From an uncultured Gemmatimonadota bacterium (lineage in GTDB: Bacteria > Gemmatimonadota > Gemmatimonadetes > Gemmatimonadales > Gemmatimonadaceae): 53,387 nucleotides of DNA. The DNA lies in contig CAMLIT010000014.1 in the NCBI GenBank assembly GCA_946480295.1, positions 1 through 53,387 of the forward strand, given 5' to 3'. Shown piece by piece: positions 26,737 through 34,772 of the stretch (within the stretch, counting starts at the first letter, position 1; each line of letters starts with the position of its first letter). A program made the translations under genes and the position numbers. The notes beneath the pieces are model-generated. The model made no database searches. It was not told where the DNA came from and was given only the letters and a program-made list of their open reading frames with translations.

Positions 26737-27423
26737 TCAGAAGGGCGTCGTTCCCCTGCTCGACCAGCTCGTCTGGACGAGCTGGCCATTGCGCAGCGCG
26801 AACTGCACGTACGTGACCGCCTGGGTGGCCGCGGTGACGTTCGCCGTCCCCGTGAGCTGCTTCCCGTCGGCCGTGACCGTGAACGTCAGCGCGTGCGACA
26901 CCGGCAGCACGTTGCCGCGGAACACCTCGTCCACCGCGCCGACGTGCAGGGCGCTGTTCGCGACCGCCGAGTACGTCCGCGCCGACGTGCTCCCGCCGTC
27001 GATGGAGAGCGTCGCGCTCTGCACCGGCTCACCGCTCGCGGAATCGGCGCGGAAGAGGACGACGAGCATCGCGCCGCTCCGGTTCCGCACCGCGTTGCCG
27101 AGCGTCGTCAGGCGGTCGCGCTGCCCGGCGAGGTTGTCCTGCGCCGCCAGCAGGAGCGAGTCGATCTGGCGCAGAGAGCTCTGCTCGTTGCTGAGCATGA
27201 GCGTCTGCGCCCGCTGCTCGGCGACCCGCGACAGCACGTTCTCGATGCGGGCGGCGAGCTGCAGCCGCTGCCCCTGCAGGTCGGTGAGCTGCTTCTGCGT
27301 GCTCTCCAGCTCCTGCACGAGCTGCTTGCGCTTCTCGGCGTAGCTCACCTGGTCCTGCGCCTGTCCGCGCACCGGTACGATGAACACCACGGCCGCCAGT
27401 GCCGCCAGCGCCAGTCGCTTCAT
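26737..27423 (-). CDS. Periplasmic coiled-coil protein, unknown function
   Basis: A 228-residue protein with a signal peptide (cleavage near VRGQAQ), a coiled coil at about residues 25-95 (KRKQLVQELESTQKQLTDL onward), then a beta-rich C-terminal half (TLSIDGGSTSARTYS, LPVSHALTFTVTADG, VTYVQFALRNGQLV). The start at 27423 (MKRLALAAL) is chosen for the signal peptide; about 15 in-frame codons lie upstream. It sits between the outer-membrane barrel genes and the TPR genes, which fits a periplasmic linker. I do not recognise a family. Confidence 0.78.
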   Translation of the reverse strand: MKRLALAALAAVVFIVPVRGQAQDQVSYAEKRKQLVQELESTQKQLTDLQGQRLQLAARIENVLSRVAEQRAQTLMLSNEQSSLRQIDSLLLAAQDNLAGQRDRLTTLGNAVRNRSGAMLVVLFRADSASGEPVQSATLSIDGGSTSARTYSAVANSALHVGAVDEVFRGNVLPVSHALTFTVTADGKQLTGTANVTAATQAVTYVQFALRNGQLVQTSWSSRGTTPF

Positions 27424-27469
27424 GCTTGCCACTCTCGAAAAGGTCGATGACTGTCCGTCGCTGCCCATC

Positions 27470-28696
27470 TCACCGATTGGTGGGCGGCTTCGTGGTATCC
27501 GCGGGCGGCTTCGTCGTGTCGGGCGGGAGCTGCTGCTCGACGCGCTTCAGCCGCTCCTCCAGCCGCTGCAGCGAGGCGCGCTCCTCGCGGAGCTGGACCT
27601 CCGCCGCCGCGCGCCGCTGCTCCAGGTCGAGCAGCCCCTGCGCCTCGTAGCGGTTGATCTCCAGCTCGAGCGCCGCGATCCGCTGCTGCCGCGCGTTGAT
27701 CTCGGCGAGCAGCCCCTGGCGCTGGCTGAGCAGCGCCGTCTCCTTCCGCTGCAGGAAGTCGCCGCGCACGAGGGCGAACAGGTTGCTCTGCCAGCCGACC
27801 GCGAACGCGACCTTCTGGTAGTCCTGGTTGTACCGCCCGGACGCGAACCCCGGCGAGCTGCCCGCGCCGAGCCCCGTCAGGTACATCCCCGCGCGCACGC
27901 CGCGATACAGCAGCGAGACACCGGCGTTGTAGTCCCAGGCGTTGTTCTCCGCCATCACCGTGAGCGTCAGGTGCGGCGACGGACTGAAGTTGACGTTCGC
28001 GCCGTAGAACATGCCGCCCGTCGAGTGGTGCGCGTACGACGAGCCCAGGCCGCCGTCGTCCTTGAACAGCCCGTTCCCATAGCCGACCGTGAGGCCGAGG
28101 TCCACGTCGGGCATCGTCGCGCGGATCTGCCGCAGCGACCACGTCTTCGAGGCCACACCGTAGACCGTGTTCGCCGTGCTGAAGTTCTGGTGCAGCGAGT
28201 CGGCGACGTGGTGCATGTTGCCCGCCGCGTCCGGCGGCGTGATGATGTAGCCGCTGCCGAAGCGGTCGATGTGCGAGTACGGGCCGACGTTGCGGATCCC
28301 CACGGCCAGCGACGGCATGAACCACTGCGCGGCGCCGTCGTTGAAGTCGCTCTCGCGCAGCAGCAGCGCCTTGCCGAAGAAGCCCCACTCGGGGTTCTCC
28401 GAGTACCACGCGAACCCGGCGTCGAGGCGTCCCCAGCCCGCCATCGACATCGCGAGCTTCTGGTTCACCCGGTTGCTCCAGCTGAGCTTCGTCAGCTCCG
28501 GATCCTGCTGCAGGAAGCGGCCGGAGTAGGTGACCGCCATGTCGCCCGTCACCGGCGCCACCCAGGCGACGGGGATGTCCACGAGCCCGCTCCCCCAGTT
28601 CAGCGCCTGGGGATAGACCTGCTGCGCGGGGAGCACGCTCCCCCACATCGTCGCGAACCCGACGGCCGCGACTCCCAACCGAACGGCATGCTTCAT
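27470..28696 (-). CDS. Outer-membrane barrel with C-terminal coiled coil, paralogue B
   Basis: The 408-residue protein has a signal peptide ending at LPAQQ and a beta-rich body of about 290 residues. Clear landmarks shared with the next upstream gene are SGLVDIPVAWVAP, NPEWGFFGKALLL, PSLAVGIRNVGP, LGLTVGYGNGLF and AWDYNAGVSLLYRG. A coiled coil (about 315-390, many QRR/EER heptads) and a Pro/Thr tail (PPDTTKPPADTTK) follow. It likely forms a barrel with a periplasmic helical extension. The IPVAWV and ...AVGIRNVG signatures recall YjbH-like and Glt/Nfs barrel proteins, but that link is weak and inferred. Confidence 0.75.
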   Translation of the reverse strand: MKHAVRLGVAAVGFATMWGSVLPAQQVYPQALNWGSGLVDIPVAWVAPVTGDMAVTYSGRFLQQDPELTKLSWSNRVNQKLAMSMAGWGRLDAGFAWYSENPEWGFFGKALLLRESDFNDGAAQWFMPSLAVGIRNVGPYSHIDRFGSGYIITPPDAAGNMHHVADSLHQNFSTANTVYGVASKTWSLRQIRATMPDVDLGLTVGYGNGLFKDDGGLGSSYAHHSTGGMFYGANVNFSPSPHLTLTVMAENNAWDYNAGVSLLYRGVRAGMYLTGLGAGSSPGFASGRYNQDYQKVAFAVGWQSNLFALVRGDFLQRKETALLSQRQGLLAEINARQQRIAALELEINRYEAQGLLDLEQRRAAAEVQLREERASLQRLEERLKRVEQQLPPDTTKPPADTTKPPTNR

Positions 28697-28714
28697 AACG
28701 ACCTGACTCCCGGC

Positions 28715-29938
28715 TTAGAGCGTGGGCGGGTTGGACGGCGGATTCTGCGCGGGCGGCGTCGGCGGATTGGGCGGCTGCTGCCCCTGGCGCTCGAGCTGCC
28801 GGAGCCGCTCCTCGGCCCGCCGGATCTCCGCCTGCTCCGCATCCACCTGCTTCTGGAGCTCGGAGCGCCGCTGCGCGAGCGACTCCAGCTCGCCGTTCTG
28901 CGCCTTCCCCAGCGCCACCTCGAGCCCGCGGATGCGCCGGCTGCGCTGCGCGATCTCGTAGCGCAGGAGCTGCTGCTCGCGCGCCAGCTCCGTGATGTGG
29001 CCGCGCAGGATGAAGCCCTTCGAGATGTCGACGAAGTTGCCGCTGTAGCCGAGCGCGAGGTTGACCTTGTGATAGTTGTAGATGTCGAAGCTCCGCGGAT
29101 CGCGCGCGCCCCCGTTCTCCAGCTCCGTGCCGTAGACGCCGAGCGTGATGCCGCGCCAGTCGGCGAGGATGCCCGCGTTGACGTCCCACGCGTCGTCCTC
29201 GGCGAGGAACGTCAACGTGGTGTTGAGCGACGGGTGCATCGTCAGGCGCGCGCCGCCGAACATCCCCTTCACGATCGTGCCGCTCTTGTTGTACGCCGAC
29301 CCGAGCCCCCCGTCCTGGCTGAACAGGCCGTTGCCGCCCCCGATCGTGAGGCCAAGCGTCGTCCCACCCCCCCGCGGCGAGAGCATGAAGTCCTTGGTCG
29401 CCACGGCGTAGAGCGTGTTCCCCGTGTGGAAGCCCGCGTACGTCGACGGCACGACGTGGTGGTAGCGGCCGTCGGCCCCGAGGGCGATGTCGTGCCCGAT
29501 GAGGAAGCGCTCCTCGTGGCGGTCCGGCCCGACGTTGCGGACGCCGACGGCGATCGCCGGCAGGAAGCCGAACTCGTTAGGCCGGACGAGCAGCGCCTGG
29601 CCGAAGAAGCCCCAGTCCGGGTTCTGGTCGTACAGCGAGAAGCCCGCGGAGACCCGCCCGCCCCAGTGGGTGTCGATCGCGATGTTCTGGTTCCATCGCG
29701 TCATCCAGTTCTCGGCCGACTGGTCGGGCTGCGAGGGCAGGTTCTTCCCCGACATGTTCACCCACACGTCGGCGTTCCGCGGCGACACCCACGCCACCGG
29801 GATGTTGATGAGCCCCGTCCCGAACTGCAGCGTCATCGGGTAGGGCTCCGTCTGCTGCGCGTTCAGTGCGGTCGACAGCAAGGTCGCCGCGGCGAGCGCA
29901 CCAACCAGCGGCGCGACCCCCGGTCGCATTGTACGCAT
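28715..29938 (-). CDS. Outer-membrane barrel with C-terminal coiled coil, paralogue A
   Basis: A 407-residue protein homologous along most of its length to the next gene downstream (GTGLINIPVAWVSP, NPDWGFFGQALLV, PAIAVGVRNVGP, LGLTIGGGNGLF, AWDVNAGILADWRG). It has a signal peptide ending at ALNAQQ, a barrel-like body, a coiled coil (about 320-385) and a Pro/Asn-rich tail. The start at 29938 has GGAGGAG 3-5 nt upstream and is the first gene of the ten-gene run. The tandem pair suggests a duplication followed by divergence, and both copies are kept. Confidence 0.76.
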   Translation of the reverse strand: MRTMRPGVAPLVGALAAATLLSTALNAQQTEPYPMTLQFGTGLINIPVAWVSPRNADVWVNMSGKNLPSQPDQSAENWMTRWNQNIAIDTHWGGRVSAGFSLYDQNPDWGFFGQALLVRPNEFGFLPAIAVGVRNVGPDRHEERFLIGHDIALGADGRYHHVVPSTYAGFHTGNTLYAVATKDFMLSPRGGGTTLGLTIGGGNGLFSQDGGLGSAYNKSGTIVKGMFGGARLTMHPSLNTTLTFLAEDDAWDVNAGILADWRGITLGVYGTELENGGARDPRSFDIYNYHKVNLALGYSGNFVDISKGFILRGHITELAREQQLLRYEIAQRSRRIRGLEVALGKAQNGELESLAQRRSELQKQVDAEQAEIRRAEERLRQLERQGQQPPNPPTPPAQNPPSNPPTL

Positions 29939-30385
29939 GACTCCTCCGAAGAGACTTCCCGCTTCGTGTCTGATTTCGTGAGCTCGACGCCTGACGACGT
30001 GGCGTGCGGCGCATCGCGCCCGCACACGAATTCGGAGATCACGCGCTTCTCTCGCGCGCCCACATCACCGCGTCCCGGACTCGAGGGGGTGCAAGACGTA
30101 TGCCTTGCTCGGCTCGCATCCTGCGGCGCTGCTGCGGCATCGACCGCACGCACGCAGCGCGCATCCTGTGCGCCTCGTCACCATGTCTCGCCCGGCGTCT
30201 CGCTCGCATTCACCGATCCTGCGCGTTCGTCGCGGTGCATGGCTGGGGCCAGTGGACACGGCAGAGGCGGGAAGCTCGCGCCGTGTCGCCGATCACCCGC
30301 CGCACCCTCGCCCCGCCCGCAGGGCTCGCGTTACCTTTCGGGCGTCGCCCGACCTGACGACCTCCACCGTTCTCACCTCCGCCCC
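29939..30385. other. Divergent intergenic region, no gene seen
   Basis: This 447-nt gap separates the start of the minus-strand envelope operon from the start of the plus-strand DsbA-like gene, so it must hold promoters for both. No good -10/-35 pair, palindrome, heptamer array or coding sequence was found. Open frames across it have no supporting protein features. Confidence 0.5.
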
Positions 30386-31099
30386 ATGACCTCGACTCCC
30401 GCGGCCCTCGGTCTCGCCGCCCTCGTCGCGCTGCTCGCCGCCGGCTGCCGATCCTCCGACTCCGCCGCCCGTGTCCCGCACGGCGGCGCCTCCGCCGTCG
30501 CCGCGGGCCAGGTCGACATGCCTCACGACAGCATCAGCGACCGCGCCGACCGCGGCCGCATCCAGGGCGATCCCAACGCGCGCGTGTGGATCGTCGAGGC
30601 GAGCGACTTCCAGTGCCCGTTCTGCAAGAGCTTCCACGACGAGACGTACCCGCAGATCCTCCGCGACTACGTGAAGCCGGGGAAGGTGCGCATCGCCTAC
30701 CTCAACTTCCCGCTCGGCATGCACCCCCACGCCGAGCAGGCGGCCGAGGCGGCCATGTGTGCCTCCGTGCAGGACAGGTTCTGGCAGATGCACGACTCGC
30801 TCTTCGCCTCGCAGCCGCGGTGGGCGGAGCGCGCCGACGCGACCCCGGTGTTCGACTCCCTCGCCGCCGAGGTCGGCGTCGACACGTCGACCTGGCACCG
30901 GTGCACGCAGACGCACGCCACGCGCGCCCTCATCGAGGCGGACAAGGCGCGCAGCGCCGCCAACGGCGTGAACTCGACCCCGAGCTTCTTCATCGGCAGC
31001 CAGCTCATCGCCGGCGCGCAGCCGTACGCGAACTTCAAGGCCGCGATCGACAGCGCGCTGGCGAAGGCGAGCGCCGGCGCGAAGTCCGCCGCGCACTGA
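30386..31099 (+). CDS. DsbA-family thioredoxin-like lipoprotein
   Basis: A 237-residue protein with a lipoprotein signal (ALLAAGC, C21), then a DsbA/thioredoxin_4-type fold. The active site is C77-P-F-C80 in SDFQCPFCKSFHDE. The cis-proline loop is NSTPSFFIG near residues 203-211, and there is a helical insertion between (FWQMHDSLFASQ). It would make or shuffle disulphides in the envelope. The start is the ATG at 30386, although the ribosome site is weak. The waaA gene starts 4 nt after its stop. The partner redox protein is not visible. Cysteine pairs in the AgmX domains are possible clients, which is inference. Confidence 0.9.
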   Translation: MTSTPAALGLAALVALLAAGCRSSDSAARVPHGGASAVAAGQVDMPHDSISDRADRGRIQGDPNARVWIVEASDFQCPFCKSFHDETYPQILRDYVKPGKVRIAYLNFPLGMHPHAEQAAEAAMCASVQDRFWQMHDSLFASQPRWAERADATPVFDSLAAEVGVDTSTWHRCTQTHATRALIEADKARSAANGVNSTPSFFIGSQLIAGAQPYANFKAAIDSALAKASAGAKSAAH

Positions 31100-31103
31100 C
31101 CGC

Positions 31104-32462
31104 GTGAACGGCGCGCTCCGGCTCGGCTACGAGCTCCTCACGCAACTGGCGCGCGGGGCGGCGAGCATCGCGCCGCCGGGCGACGCGAAGATCGCCCGCG
31201 CCCTGCGCGGCCGGCGCGGCATCCGCGGCCGCTATCGTGCCTGGGCGAGCACGCATCGCGATCCGTCGCGCCCGCTGCTCTGGGTGCACGCCCCGTCCGT
31301 CGGCGAGGGACTGCAGGCCCGCCCGGTGCTCGCACTCGTCAGGCAGCGCCGCCCGGACGTCCAGCTCGCCTACACGCACTTCTCCCCCAGCGCCGCCGCC
31401 TTCGCCGCCGGGCTCGACGTCGACTTCCGCGACTACCTCCCGTTCGACACCGCCGCCGATGCGGCCGCCGGGCTCGACGCACTGCGCCCCACGGCACTCG
31501 TCTTCTCCAAGCTCGACCTCTGGCCGACGCTCGTGCGCACCGCCGCCGATCGCGGCGTGCGGCTCGGGCTGATCAGCGCGACTCTCGCCCCCGATTCGTC
31601 ACGCCGCTCCGGGGTCGCCGCGTCGCTCCTCCGCGACGCCTACGCTCGCCTCGACGTCGTCGGCGCGGTCGATGCCGACGACGCGGCGCGCCTGCAGCTC
31701 CTCGGCGTGCGCGCGAACGCGATCACCGTCACCGGCGACACCCGCTACGACCAGGTGTGGCAGCGCGCGGCGAGCGTGGACCGCGACAGCGCGCTGCTCG
31801 CTCCCCTCCGCTCCACCCGCCCGACGATCGTCGCCGGCTCCACCTGGCCCGGTGACGATGCGGAGCTGCTCACCGCGGCCGCTCGCATCATTGCCTCGCA
31901 TCCGACCGCGCGCTTCATCCTCGCGCCTCACGAGCCGACGCCAAGCCACCTCGCACCGATCGAGCGGTGGGCCGCGCACGAGCGCATCCCGCTCGCGCGC
32001 CTCGGCAACCCCGCCGCCGAGCACGCGCCGGTGATCCTCGTCGACCGCGTCGGCGTGCTCGGCGAGCTCTATGCGCTGGCCGACATCGCCTACGTCGGCG
32101 GCGGCTTCCACGCCGCGGGGCTCCACTCCGTGCTCGAGCCGGCGGCGTTCGGCGCGCCGGTGCTCTTCGGCCCGCGCTTCCAGGGCAGCCGCGACGCGCG
32201 GCTCCTCATCGCCTGCGGCGGCGGCTACAGCGTCGCCGGCGCCTCGGCCCTCACCGCGCGCATCGATCGCTGGCTGCGCGACCCGGAAGCCCGCAAGATC
32301 GCCGGCACCCACGCCCGCGCCCTCGTCGAGCAGGGCCTCGGCGCCGCGGAGCGGTCGTACGCGCTGGTGGAGAAGCTGCTGGAGCGGGAAGCGGTGGGGA
32401 CGAGGGACGAGGGACGAGGGACGAGTACAGGGATCCGGGACGGGGATTCGGGAAGCACGTGA
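31104..32462 (+). CDS. waaA: 3-deoxy-D-manno-octulosonic acid (Kdo) transferase
   Basis: WaaA attaches Kdo to lipid A precursors, so this implies LPS. Landmarks are WVHAPSVGEGLQARPVL, FSKLDLWPTL, a middle GSTWPGDDAELL, and the donor-site block GGGFHAAGLHSVLEPAAFG with LFGPRFQ. It starts at GTG 31104. The final 21 or so residues (after LLEREAV) are encoded by degenerate 7-nt CGAGGGA repeats, so the natural end of the protein appears to have been overrun by a repeat element and extended to a new stop at 32460. The catalytic core is intact. Confidence 0.92.
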   Translation: MNGALRLGYELLTQLARGAASIAPPGDAKIARALRGRRGIRGRYRAWASTHRDPSRPLLWVHAPSVGEGLQARPVLALVRQRRPDVQLAYTHFSPSAAAFAAGLDVDFRDYLPFDTAADAAAGLDALRPTALVFSKLDLWPTLVRTAADRGVRLGLISATLAPDSSRRSGVAASLLRDAYARLDVVGAVDADDAARLQLLGVRANAITVTGDTRYDQVWQRAASVDRDSALLAPLRSTRPTIVAGSTWPGDDAELLTAAARIIASHPTARFILAPHEPTPSHLAPIERWAAHERIPLARLGNPAAEHAPVILVDRVGVLGELYALADIAYVGGGFHAAGLHSVLEPAAFGAPVLFGPRFQGSRDARLLIACGGGYSVAGASALTARIDRWLRDPEARKIAGTHARALVEQGLGAAERSYALVEKLLEREAVGTRDEGRGTSTGIRDGDSGST

Positions 32463-32670
32463 TTGGTCGTTGGTCATTGGCGAGCCGCTCGGGACGCTTT
32501 CTTGTGGCATCCCGAGCGGCGGGCCGATCACCAATCACCAATGACGTTCAGGCTGCTTCACCGCCTCGTCCCCACCACGTCCGCCGCGCGTCCCTCCCCT
32601 CCGTCCGGTCGGGGCAGGCTGTCCCTCGTCCCTCCCCTCGCGCCGCTCGGGGCAGGCTGTGCCTCGGTGA
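32390..32670. repeat. Composite repeat element spanning the waaA/EAL gene ends (about 32.5 kb)
   Basis: The left arm has about 3.5 tandem CGAGGGA units (about 32399-32425). The centre has a hairpin (32485-32497 with 32507-32519, 12 of 13 paired). Around the hairpin lie a TGATTGGTCGTTGGTCATTGG-type stretch and the related CACCAATCACCAATGAC stretch, which also step by about 7 nt. The right part has TCCCTCG/TCCCTCC units (about 32623-32643) between two copies of TCGGGGCAGGCTGT (near 32608 and 32647). The element overlaps the 3' coding ends of both convergent genes. Confidence 0.7.
32485..32519. terminator. Hairpin between convergent waaA and EAL genes
   Basis: CCGCTCGGGACGC and GCATCCCGAGCGG form a near-perfect stem with a 9-nt loop. 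It lies between the stops of waaA (32462) and the EAL gene (32558), and could serve both strands. There is no clear T-tract, although the loop is T-rich. Confidence 0.45.
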
Positions 32671-34276
32671 GCGTCTTCGCCGCCGGCCGGTGCAGGAAGA
32701 AGCCCTGCACCAGGTGGACACCGAGGTCCTGCACCGTCTTGAACTCCTCCGCGCGCTCCACCCCCTCGGCGATCACCATCGCCCCGTGGTCGTTCGCGAA
32801 GCGCACCATCGTCTCCACGAGATTCTGCTTGATGAAGTTCGTGTCGATGGCGTTGATGAGCGAGATGTCGAGCTTGATGAAGTCGGGCTCGAGGTTCGCG
32901 ATCGAGCCGAGCCCCGCGTAGCCGCTGCCGGCGTCGTCGACCGCGAAGCGATAGCCCGCCTCGCGGAACGCCTTCAGCCGCTCGCGGAACTTCGGGTAGT
33001 CCTTGATCGCCGTGCGCTCCGTGATCTCGATGACCACGCGCTCCGGGTGCGGCACGAGCAGCTCGTCGAAGTCGGGGTCGCTGAAGTCGTGCGGGTCGAC
33101 GTTGAGGAAGAGCAGCTCCCCCGGCTTGAGCCGCGTCTCGAGCCCCTCGATCGCGCGGCTCCGACAGAGGCGGCTTAGCTCCCAGACGAGGTCCGCCTCG
33201 GCCGCGACGTCGAACATCACCTCGGGGCTGCGCAGGCTCCGCATGACGCCGCGCGCGAGCGCCTCGTAACCGAAGATCGCCTGCGTCTCCGCCACCACGA
33301 TCGGGTGGTACTCGATGTACACGCCCCGCTCGCGCAGGCTCTCCCGCAGGTCCGCGACGCGCCGCGCCCGCTCCCGCTCCTCGATGCTCCGCGCCGCGTT
33401 CGCCGCCTCGCGGATCCCGCGATAGATCAGGCGCTCGAGCCGGATCTTCGGGTTGTAGTAGACGTGCGCGCGTCCGACGTAGATGTCGAACAGCGACGCG
33501 ATCTCCTCGCCGTGCTGCGTCTCGATCCGGCCCGCCACGTGCCGCTGGAGCCGCGCCACCATGTCGGTGATCTCGCTCTCCGTCGCCGCCCGCACCCCCG
33601 CCGCCGGCACGTGGAAGAAGATGAAGTCGTCGTCGTTCGTGAAGCTGACCATGAGGCGCGAGTTCCCGATCATCGTGTCGTCGAGGAACTCGCGCACGGC
33701 CACCGACGTCGTCTCCAGCACCGCGTCCAGCTTCTCCCAGCCGTAGATCTCCTCGATCTTCGAGTAGCGGACGAAGTTGAGGTAGAGCACGACGATCTCG
33801 CCGCGCTCCTTGAACAGGGCGCGCGACTGCTCGATCATCACCGGCAGCGTGGGCAGCCCGGTGAGCGAGTCGTGGAGCATCTGCTCGTACTCGACCCGCT
33901 CGACGCGGTCGATGACCCCCGCGCCCTGCGGGATGCCGCGCGCCACGGCGGACTTCACGCGATCGACGATCTCCTCGCTGTTCGCCGGCGCGTGATACCA
34001 TTCTTCCGCGCGCAGCTCGATCGCCCGACGGCGCCCGGTGTCGTCGACGCACGAGATCACGACCGGCACCCCGCAGGCATGGGCGCGCTCGACGGCGGCG
34101 CGGAGCAGCGTCGGGTCCGACGTGGCGATCAGGAGGGCACGGACCCCCGCCTCGTTCCCGATCAGGAGGGGCAGGTTCTGCGCGGCGGCTCGGTCGAGGC
34201 GCCAGCCGTCCATCTGCTGGACGGCCGCATCGACGGCGGGGTCGCCCGAATCGGTGAGAAGGACGTACTCACTCAC
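32558..34276 (-). CDS. EAL-domain protein with degenerate GGDEF (likely c-di-GMP phosphodiesterase)
   Basis: The 572-residue protein has an N-terminal receiver-like region (about 1-120) without clear phosphorylation motifs, a degenerate GGDEF domain (about 135-290; the GGDEF site reads TNDDD), and an EAL domain (about 305-540). EAL catalytic residues look intact: GYEALARG, LNVDP, IEITE, FAVDDAGSGYA, DFIKLDISL, IAEGVE and VQGFFLHRP. It is therefore predicted to degrade c-di-GMP. The start is GTG 34276 with GGGGAAGG upstream, 15 nt after a response regulator gene. The last 30 or so residues (after LTEAQ) are encoded by the 32.5-kb repeat element. Confidence 0.88.
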   Translation of the reverse strand: MSEYVLLTDSGDPAVDAAVQQMDGWRLDRAAAQNLPLLIGNEAGVRALLIATSDPTLLRAAVERAHACGVPVVISCVDDTGRRRAIELRAEEWYHAPANSEEIVDRVKSAVARGIPQGAGVIDRVERVEYEQMLHDSLTGLPTLPVMIEQSRALFKERGEIVVLYLNFVRYSKIEEIYGWEKLDAVLETTSVAVREFLDDTMIGNSRLMVSFTNDDDFIFFHVPAAGVRAATESEITDMVARLQRHVAGRIETQHGEEIASLFDIYVGRAHVYYNPKIRLERLIYRGIREAANAARSIEERERARRVADLRESLRERGVYIEYHPIVVAETQAIFGYEALARGVMRSLRSPEVMFDVAAEADLVWELSRLCRSRAIEGLETRLKPGELLFLNVDPHDFSDPDFDELLVPHPERVVIEITERTAIKDYPKFRERLKAFREAGYRFAVDDAGSGYAGLGSIANLEPDFIKLDISLINAIDTNFIKQNLVETMVRFANDHGAMVIAEGVERAEEFKTVQDLGVHLVQGFFLHRPAAKTLTEAQPAPSGARGGTRDSLPRPDGGEGRAADVVGTRR

Positions 34277-34291
34277 CGCTAGCCTTCCCCG

Positions 34292-34693
34292 TCACGAGAC
34301 GGCGGCGCGCTGCATCGCAAGGTTCCGTTGCACGCACGCTGCCAGCGTCGGCAGGTCGAAGGGCTTCTCCACGTAGTCGTCCGCCCCGAGCTGCAGCGCC
34401 TCGCGCTTGTCCTGCCAGTCGTCGAGCGCCGTCACCATGATGATCCGCACCTGGCGGCCGAGCGTCGGATGCTGCTTCATGATCCGGCAGACCTCCCACC
34501 CGTCGCGCCCCGGCATCATGACGTCCAGGAGGACGAGCGCCGGCTTCACCTGCTCGAAGAGCGCCAGCGCCTCGTCCCCGTTGTGCGCCACCGTGATGGG
34601 GTAGCCGCGGATCTCGAGATACTGCCGGACGATCTCGGCATTGTCCTGATTATCGTCGACCACCAGAATCGGCGGAAGTGCCTGATCGCTCAT
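34292..34693 (-). CDS. Single-domain response regulator
   Basis: A 133-residue CheY-like receiver with all phosphorylation-site residues: D13 and D14, phosphoacceptor D57 (VLLDVMMPGRDG), T88 (IIMVTALDD) and K110 (VEKPF). There is no output domain. The start at 34693 is chosen because MSDQALPPILVVDD gives the normal receiver length; twelve further in-frame codons lie upstream. It is followed after 15 nt by the EAL gene, so a phospho-signal may control c-di-GMP turnover through protein contact. The cognate kinase is not in the window. Confidence 0.9.
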   Translation of the reverse strand: MSDQALPPILVVDDNQDNAEIVRQYLEIRGYPITVAHNGDEALALFEQVKPALVLLDVMMPGRDGWEVCRIMKQHPTLGRQVRIIMVTALDDWQDKREALQLGADDYVEKPFDLPTLAACVQRNLAMQRAAVS

Positions 34694-34772
34694 GTGCTGC
34701 TCGGCCGCTGCTCGGGATACCCTCGACATCGCGCGTCGCGCGCCGGGTCCAGAGGGGCAAGATGCAAGCCAT

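Noticed and set aside
21453..26789. One giant protein covering both TPR genes
   Set aside because: The upstream part is low-complexity Arg/Ala/Gly sequence in the wrong frame of the 24497-26734 gene; a signal peptide at 24497 marks the real start.
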